Below are positions 6,901-9,427 of a DNA stretch of 9,427 nt, piece by piece. This DNA comes from Desulfobacterales bacterium (GTDB taxonomy: Bacteria; Desulfobacterota; Desulfobacteria; Desulfobacterales; Desulfobacteraceae): NCBI GenBank assembly GCA_022361315.1, contig JAKSBB010001115.1, forward strand, positions 1-9,427, written 5' to 3'. A program made the position numbers and the translations under genes. The notes beneath the pieces are model-generated. The model made no database searches and had not been told where the DNA came from. It saw only the letters and a list, made by a program, of their open reading frames with translations. Position 1 is the stretch's first letter; every line of letters starts with the position of its first letter.

Positions 6901-9427
6901 CCGGGTGATCACTGAAAAAGACGGTACCACCCGTGTCCTGGCCGCGGACATTGTCCACCGTCCCTTCGGCCCGATGGCCGGGATGACCCTGGGCAGCGGC
7001 CTGTCCGTAGAAACGGATTACGATCTGAACTACCGCCCCCTGTCCCAGTCTGCCCTGGGGGTATTTGAACGCGCCCTGGATTATGACCCGGCTGGACGGA
7101 TCTCGGCCATCACCGATCACCTGGACAACAGCCGCAGCCAGACCTTCGGCTATGACAGGGCAGGAAGGCTGACCAACGCCCAGGGTGCCTACGGCAGCCT
7201 CTCCTTTGTTTATGACAAAACAGGGAATCGCCTGTCCCGGTCTCTGGACGGGGCGCTGACATCTTACGGCTATTCCCCCGGCTCCAACCTCCTGTCACGT
7301 ATCACAGGGCCGGCAACTGCAATCGACCTGACCCGGGACCTCAACGGCCGGCTGAGCGCAAAGGCAGATACAACCTATAGGTACAACCAGGCCGGACGTC
7401 TGTCTGAGGCCACTCGGTCAGATGAAGTACTCGGACAATATATTTACAACAGCTTCGGCCAGAGAACCAAAAAGATATCCGGAGACAAAACCACCCTCTA
7501 CCACTATGACCTGAACGGCAACCTCATCGCCGAATCCACCCCGGATGGCGGGTTTTTCATCGACTATATCTACCTGGACAATACCCGCCTGGCCGCCATT
7601 TCTACAGCACCAGACAACGTCTTTACCGTCAGTGTGGCCACCGGCACCGGACGGCCATTGGCCGGGGTAAGGGTCTACGCCTTTACCGAATCCGGCAGTT
7701 ATACCGGCACATATGCCACCACGGACAGTGAAGGCCTGGCCGTGTTCCAGAAAACCGCTCTGGAGGGCAGCGCCTTTACATTCAGGGCGGACTACCTTAA
7801 CGAACAGTTCTGGACCGCTGCCGTATCACCGGATGCCGGAGGTACGTCCCTGGTGATCCCTGAAGTGACCCAGCCCGTCACCGTTATCCAGAACGATACG
7901 GCCCTGCCGGGTGTGAAGGTCTATGTCTTTGATGAAACCGGCCGGTACCTCGGGCTGAATGCCGTCACCGGCAGCGACGGCAGGGTTTCCTTTGATCTGC
8001 CGATGGGCCACGAATACCGGTTCCGGGCAGATATCCTGGGGCAGCAGTTCTTCTCTGATACCATAGTTGCCTCCGGTCAGGAGGTGGTGATCAACAGCGG
8101 AGGCGGGGAGCTTGCCTTTACCCTGACCCGCACGGGAGACCTTCCCCTCACCGGGGTGAAAACCTACGTGTTTTCTGAATCCGGCAGTTACCTGGGCAAA
8201 TCTGCCGTCACAGACAGCCTGGGCAAGGCGGTGTTCGATCTGCCCTCCGGCACCTATACGCTGCGCTGCGACTATCTGGGATATCAGTTCTGGAGCGATG
8301 CCATTACCATGACCACTGGCCGCACCGCAGCGCTGGACATTCCCCACAGGGACCTGATTCTGACAGCCGAGAAAATAAACGGCGGTTCCTCAGTCCCTGC
8401 CGCAGGCATTAAAACCTATCTCTTCACCGGGGCCGGCAGCTATTTAGGCATCTCCGGCACCACAGACAGCAGCGGCTATGCCGTGTTCTCCCTCCCCGAA
8501 AAAGCCTATAAGATCCGGGGGGATTACCTCTCTAAACAATACTGGTCGGAAGCATTTACCTGGACCGATCCCACCGTGACCATCTCCCAGGGCACCCTGA
8601 CCCTCAGCCTGACCAATGCAGGCCAGCCACTGCCCGACGTGAAAACCTACGTGTTTTCTTCCACAGGCAGCTATCTCGGGCTGAACGCCGTTGCCGACAG
8701 CCAGGGGCAGGTCAGTTATACCCTGCCGGAAGGAACCTACAAGGTCCGGGCGGACTGGCTGGGGAGCCAGTATTGGAGTGAAGAATTTGCCGTTATTGAA
8801 GGCCAGAATACCCAGGCCGAATTGTCCACGGGGGGCGGCAGTGTTACCCTCACCGCCGGAAGGGATGCGGATAATCCTCTATCAGGTGTTAAAGCTTATC
8901 TCTTCTCCCAGGGCGGCGCCTACCTTGGCCAGAATGCCACCACCGCAGAGGACGGCAGTGCCTCCTTCACAATGGGCGACGGTACTTACAAAGTCCGCCT
9001 GGACTACCTGGGCTACCGGTTCTGGAGCGATGAGTTCACCGTACCGGATACCGATGCCGTTAACATGACCATTGCCCATAACACCCTTACCGCAACGGTG
9101 ACAACTGCCAATGGCAGTCAAACCGGTCCTCTGTCCGGTGCAAAAGTCTATGTGTTCACCGAGTCCGGTTCATACATGGGCATCAATGCAACAACGGATG
9201 CTTCAGGCCAGGCCGTCCTCAAGGAGGAGCCTCCGGTGGCCTGGCAGGACGTCGGGGCCGCTCGCGTCCCGGTCGAGGTCGCGTACCTGCCGCTTTCCGA
9301 CGGCTCGGTCGGCTTCCAGGTCGGAGAGTACGACCCGGAGCACACGCTGCATCTCGACCCCTTCATCGTGTGGGCCACCTTCATCGGCGGGAGCGGGACC
9401 GACCGCATCATCGCGGTCGACGTCGAC
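3950..9427 (+). CDS. Secreted RHS/YD-repeat protein with an inserted array of beta-sandwich repeats; 3' end open
   Basis: RHS/YD-repeat proteins form large beta-cocoon shells, often enclosing a C-terminal toxin. I translated the frame from 3950 to the last base: 1826 codons without a stop. A signal peptide lies at about 1-51 (core VSILLFILLLVLY, possible cleavage after SYSA; the ATG at 4007 is the alternative start). A DUF6531-like segment begins at about 150 (GDPINITNGNHFEVETD) and runs through LSFTRIYNS to GSNWNFSF. YD repeats run from about 260 to 1205, for example YDSNGNLIRVTY, FSYDAAGNMITATDE, YTWDAEGRRTGIQYD and YHYDLNGNLIAES. A CxxC pair is at 450/453. The RHS core starts with IYLDNTRLAAIS (1207-1218) but breaks off, and seven repeats follow (1222-1756). 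The usual DHLGT and RYYDP core motifs are absent. From about residue 1757 the protein is SBBP-propeller-like and probably belongs to another protein. There is no PAAR or VgrG-like domain, so export looks Sec-dependent rather than type VI. Codons up to about 5290 are AT-rich, and GC-rich after. Confidence 0.9.
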   Translation, partial: MAIYFRADSYGHTRFGDPQMKQSNCKKIVSILLFILLLVLYSPLPSTSYSATCGNYPSADTKETIDRSIGRRNHYYYMGSYSTYEEATAVLNMSAAYFQKDVAGGRLHAKYRDDYVYYSFQFNDCKALPSDRDHGVDKKEEKQMCGINKAGDPINITNGNHFEVETDLIFNSPFGELLSFTRIYNSQSNDDTAIGSNWNFSFNAFLDANFDNNSILLKITDESGRGFYYHDNDKDNEFDGLYSVDSKVTIGDDNNYIWNRDGTEYHFENISGKLLSIKDRNGNVRTLTYNSSSSLLKTVTDQVSGRTLTFNYNAENKIESISGPATGAVPDGIWVAYDYDSNGNLIRVTYADDNNGSNASGFEYRYEDPNDPNNMTAKYDLDGNLLSTWSYDDQDRAIENVTKDGKGVSIDYSDPENISVTDAYGVSNTFQIAEVATREKVVGKTGASNCNTCSSGIIRIEYDSKSGYPTEREYANGRIDQYADYDTRGNPGKWIQAADSDEEITTTTTWHHVLSQPLTRIMLSALADDSNPDRTRIITWDYDDPAAEGDTDTPNENPTNLIHRMILNGFTHDAAGAVTPFAQVTLYKYNDKGQVISVDGPLDGQEDTVSFAYDSATGDLLSVTRPLTGAVTFSYDAAGNMITATDENQVQTTFTYDGRNRRTSSAVEGAAETQTFTAAGTPKLITDRAGRTRELSYDTKGLLQRLTDSSGNYLLYTRDENGNPVEESIYSAAGVKTLFRGYDYGDPSSDASLAPGKPAKALARNAEDSATLETLFAYEHGNLVQVTDPMSTVKTYTYDLMNRLSATSAQQTDSITADTLYGYDHHGNLIGVTDPEGLTTIYTWDDASRLTAEVSPDRGTIRYVYDTAGNLVSRTANDGTVIRYTWDAEGRRTGIQYDDASEDVLFFYDQGINGKGRLTGISHDGDAYAFSYDSMGNLVTAARTTAATTFTTTYAYDAAGLLSTMTYPDGRIVTYERDSAGNVARVITEKDGTTRVLAADIVHRPFGPMAGMTLGSGLSVETDYDLNYRPLSQSALGVFERALDYDPAGRISAITDHLDNSRSQTFGYDRAGRLTNAQGAYGSLSFVYDKTGNRLSRSLDGALTSYGYSPGSNLLSRITGPATAIDLTRDLNGRLSAKADTTYRYNQAGRLSEATRSDEVLGQYIYNSFGQRTKKISGDKTTLYHYDLNGNLIAESTPDGGFFIDYIYLDNTRLAAISTAPDNVFTVSVATGTGRPLAGVRVYAFTESGSYTGTYATTDSEGLAVFQKTALEGSAFTFRADYLNEQFWTAAVSPDAGGTSLVIPEVTQPVTVIQNDTALPGVKVYVFDETGRYLGLNAVTGSDGRVSFDLPMGHEYRFRADILGQQFFSDTIVASGQEVVINSGGGELAFTLTRTGDLPLTGVKTYVFSESGSYLGKSAVTDSLGKAVFDLPSGTYTLRCDYLGYQFWSDAITMTTGRTAALDIPHRDLILTAEKINGGSSVPAAGIKTYLFTGAGSYLGISGTTDSSGYAVFSLPEKAYKIRGDYLSKQYWSEAFTWTDPTVTISQGTLTLSLTNAGQPLPDVKTYVFSSTGSYLGLNAVADSQGQVSYTLPEGTYKVRADWLGSQYWSEEFAVIEGQNTQAELSTGGGSVTLTAGRDADNPLSGVKAYLFSQGGAYLGQNATTAEDGSASFTMGDGTYKVRLDYLGYRFWSDEFTVPDTDAVNMTIAHNTLTATVTTANGSQTGPLSGAKVYVFTESGSYMGINATTDASGQAVLKEEPPVAWQDVGAARVPVEVAYLPLSDGSVGFQVGEYDPEHTLHLDPFIVWATFIGGSGTDRIIAVDVD
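7613..9217 (+). repeat. Seven tandem transthyretin/carboxypeptidase-regulatory-like protein repeats within the RHS gene
   Basis: The repeats show a shared pattern: G-V-K-x-Y-V-F-(S/T)-E-S-G-S-Y-L-G, then T-D-S-x-G-x-A-V-F-x-L-P, G-T-Y-K-V-R-x-D-Y-L-G, and finally Q-F-W-S-D. The leading small residue of each (Gly, or Asp in repeat 5) is encoded at 7664, 7910, 8153, 8405, 8636, 8885 and 9137, so periods are 82, 81, 84, 77, 83 and 84 residues. The pattern is that of carboxypeptidase-regulatory/transthyretin-like beta-sandwich modules, usually adhesive or spacing units. Repeats 3 and 5 share an identical 21-bp DNA stretch (8156-8176 and 8639-8659), suggesting duplication or gene conversion. Repeat 7 ends after DASGQAV, roughly half-way. 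Confidence 0.85.
9207..9245. repeat. Nested inverted repeat at the protein-family junction
   Basis: The outer arms GCCAGGCC (9207-9214) and GGCCTGGC (9238-9245) are perfect reverse complements. Inside them, GGAGG (9223-9227) and CCTCC (9230-9234) form a second stem with a 2-nt loop. The structure covers the point where the RHS repeat array gives way to a propeller-like sequence. It lies inside the open frame, so it is not a normal terminator. It may have helped form a chimera or recombinant, or be chance in GC-rich DNA. Confidence 0.6.
9218..9427 (+). other. High-GC segment encoding an SBBP-type beta-propeller entry, probably foreign to the RHS gene
   Basis: In the same frame as the RHS protein this encodes about 70 residues. 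They include LKEEPPVAWQDVG, VPVEVAYLPL, DGSVGFQVGEYDPEHTLHLDP and FIVWATFIGGSGTDRIIAVD. That order is characteristic of SBBP (seven-bladed beta-propeller-like) secreted proteins: a PVAYQ-type strand, a VGF-x-GxYD motif, a xxIDP motif, then the first YLGGSG-D blade with an AVD motif. From 9230, 61 of 66 codons end in G or C, against 19 of 38 in the codons just upstream. This looks like DNA of a high-GC organism or a recently transferred piece. The window ends inside the first blade. Confidence 0.75.

Noticed and set aside
6371..7120. Minus-strand ORF of 249 codons (and similar ones at 5312-5665, 6032-6289, 7110-7298, 7826-8347, 8882-9121, 9148-9411)
   Set aside because: All are antisense to the continuous RHS frame. 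Their Gly/Val/Ile-rich translations are mirror images of repeated YD or beta-sandwich codons, with no own motifs.
7613..9217. CRISPR or DNA satellite array
   Set aside because: The repetition is at protein level with about 240-bp periods and only short identical DNA stretches, so it is a tandem domain array inside a coding sequence.

Overview
The window is about 9.4 kb of moderate-GC bacterial DNA, most consistent with a Gram-negative bacterium of the Desulfobacterota (deltaproteobacterial) type. The basis is a PspA/PspF envelope-stress pair with a sigma-54 promoter, a large multi-LysM MltD-type transglycosylase, and a secreted RHS/YD-repeat protein. The taxon is inferred from gene style, not from a marker gene.

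Layout. Positions 1-194 (minus) hold the 5' end of pspA, cut by the window edge. The 195-412 gap is a compact divergent control region. It has a near-consensus sigma-54 promoter firing toward pspA, a small inverted repeat that could be a PspF site, and a sigma-70-like promoter for pspF that overlaps that repeat. pspF follows at 413-1477 (plus). It converges, 10 bp apart, on an mltD-like lytic transglycosylase gene (1488-3716, minus). The 3717-3949 gap is AT-rich and divergent. It carries a perfect 8-bp-stem inverted repeat (3856-3874) next to a possible promoter for the last gene.

The rest of the window, 3950-9427, is one uninterrupted plus-strand reading frame of 1826 codons with no stop. 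It is a Sec-exported RHS protein: signal peptide, DUF6531-like N-terminus, a long YD-repeat region, and the start of the RHS core. An array of seven transthyretin/carboxypeptidase-regulatory-like repeats (77-84 residues each) then interrupts that core. All other reading frames in this region, mostly antisense, are shadows.

The most important oddity is at about 9215-9232. Repeat 7 stops half-way, and the frame continues into about 70 residues of a different protein type: the entry segment and first blade of an SBBP-type beta-propeller. Third-position GC there is 61 of 66 codons, against about half just upstream. The break lies inside a nested inverted repeat. It is either an in-frame gene fusion or, more likely, a chimeric contig end, so the true C-terminus of the RHS protein (and any toxin tip) is not visible. 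A second composition break near 5290 separates an AT-rich N-terminal third from a GC-rich remainder.

How the genes work together: PspF activates pspA through sigma-54, and PspA normally restrains PspF and protects the inner membrane. The transglycosylase remodels peptidoglycan and the RHS protein is exported. A shared envelope theme is plausible, but nothing in the sequence proves a functional link between the psp genes and the RHS protein.
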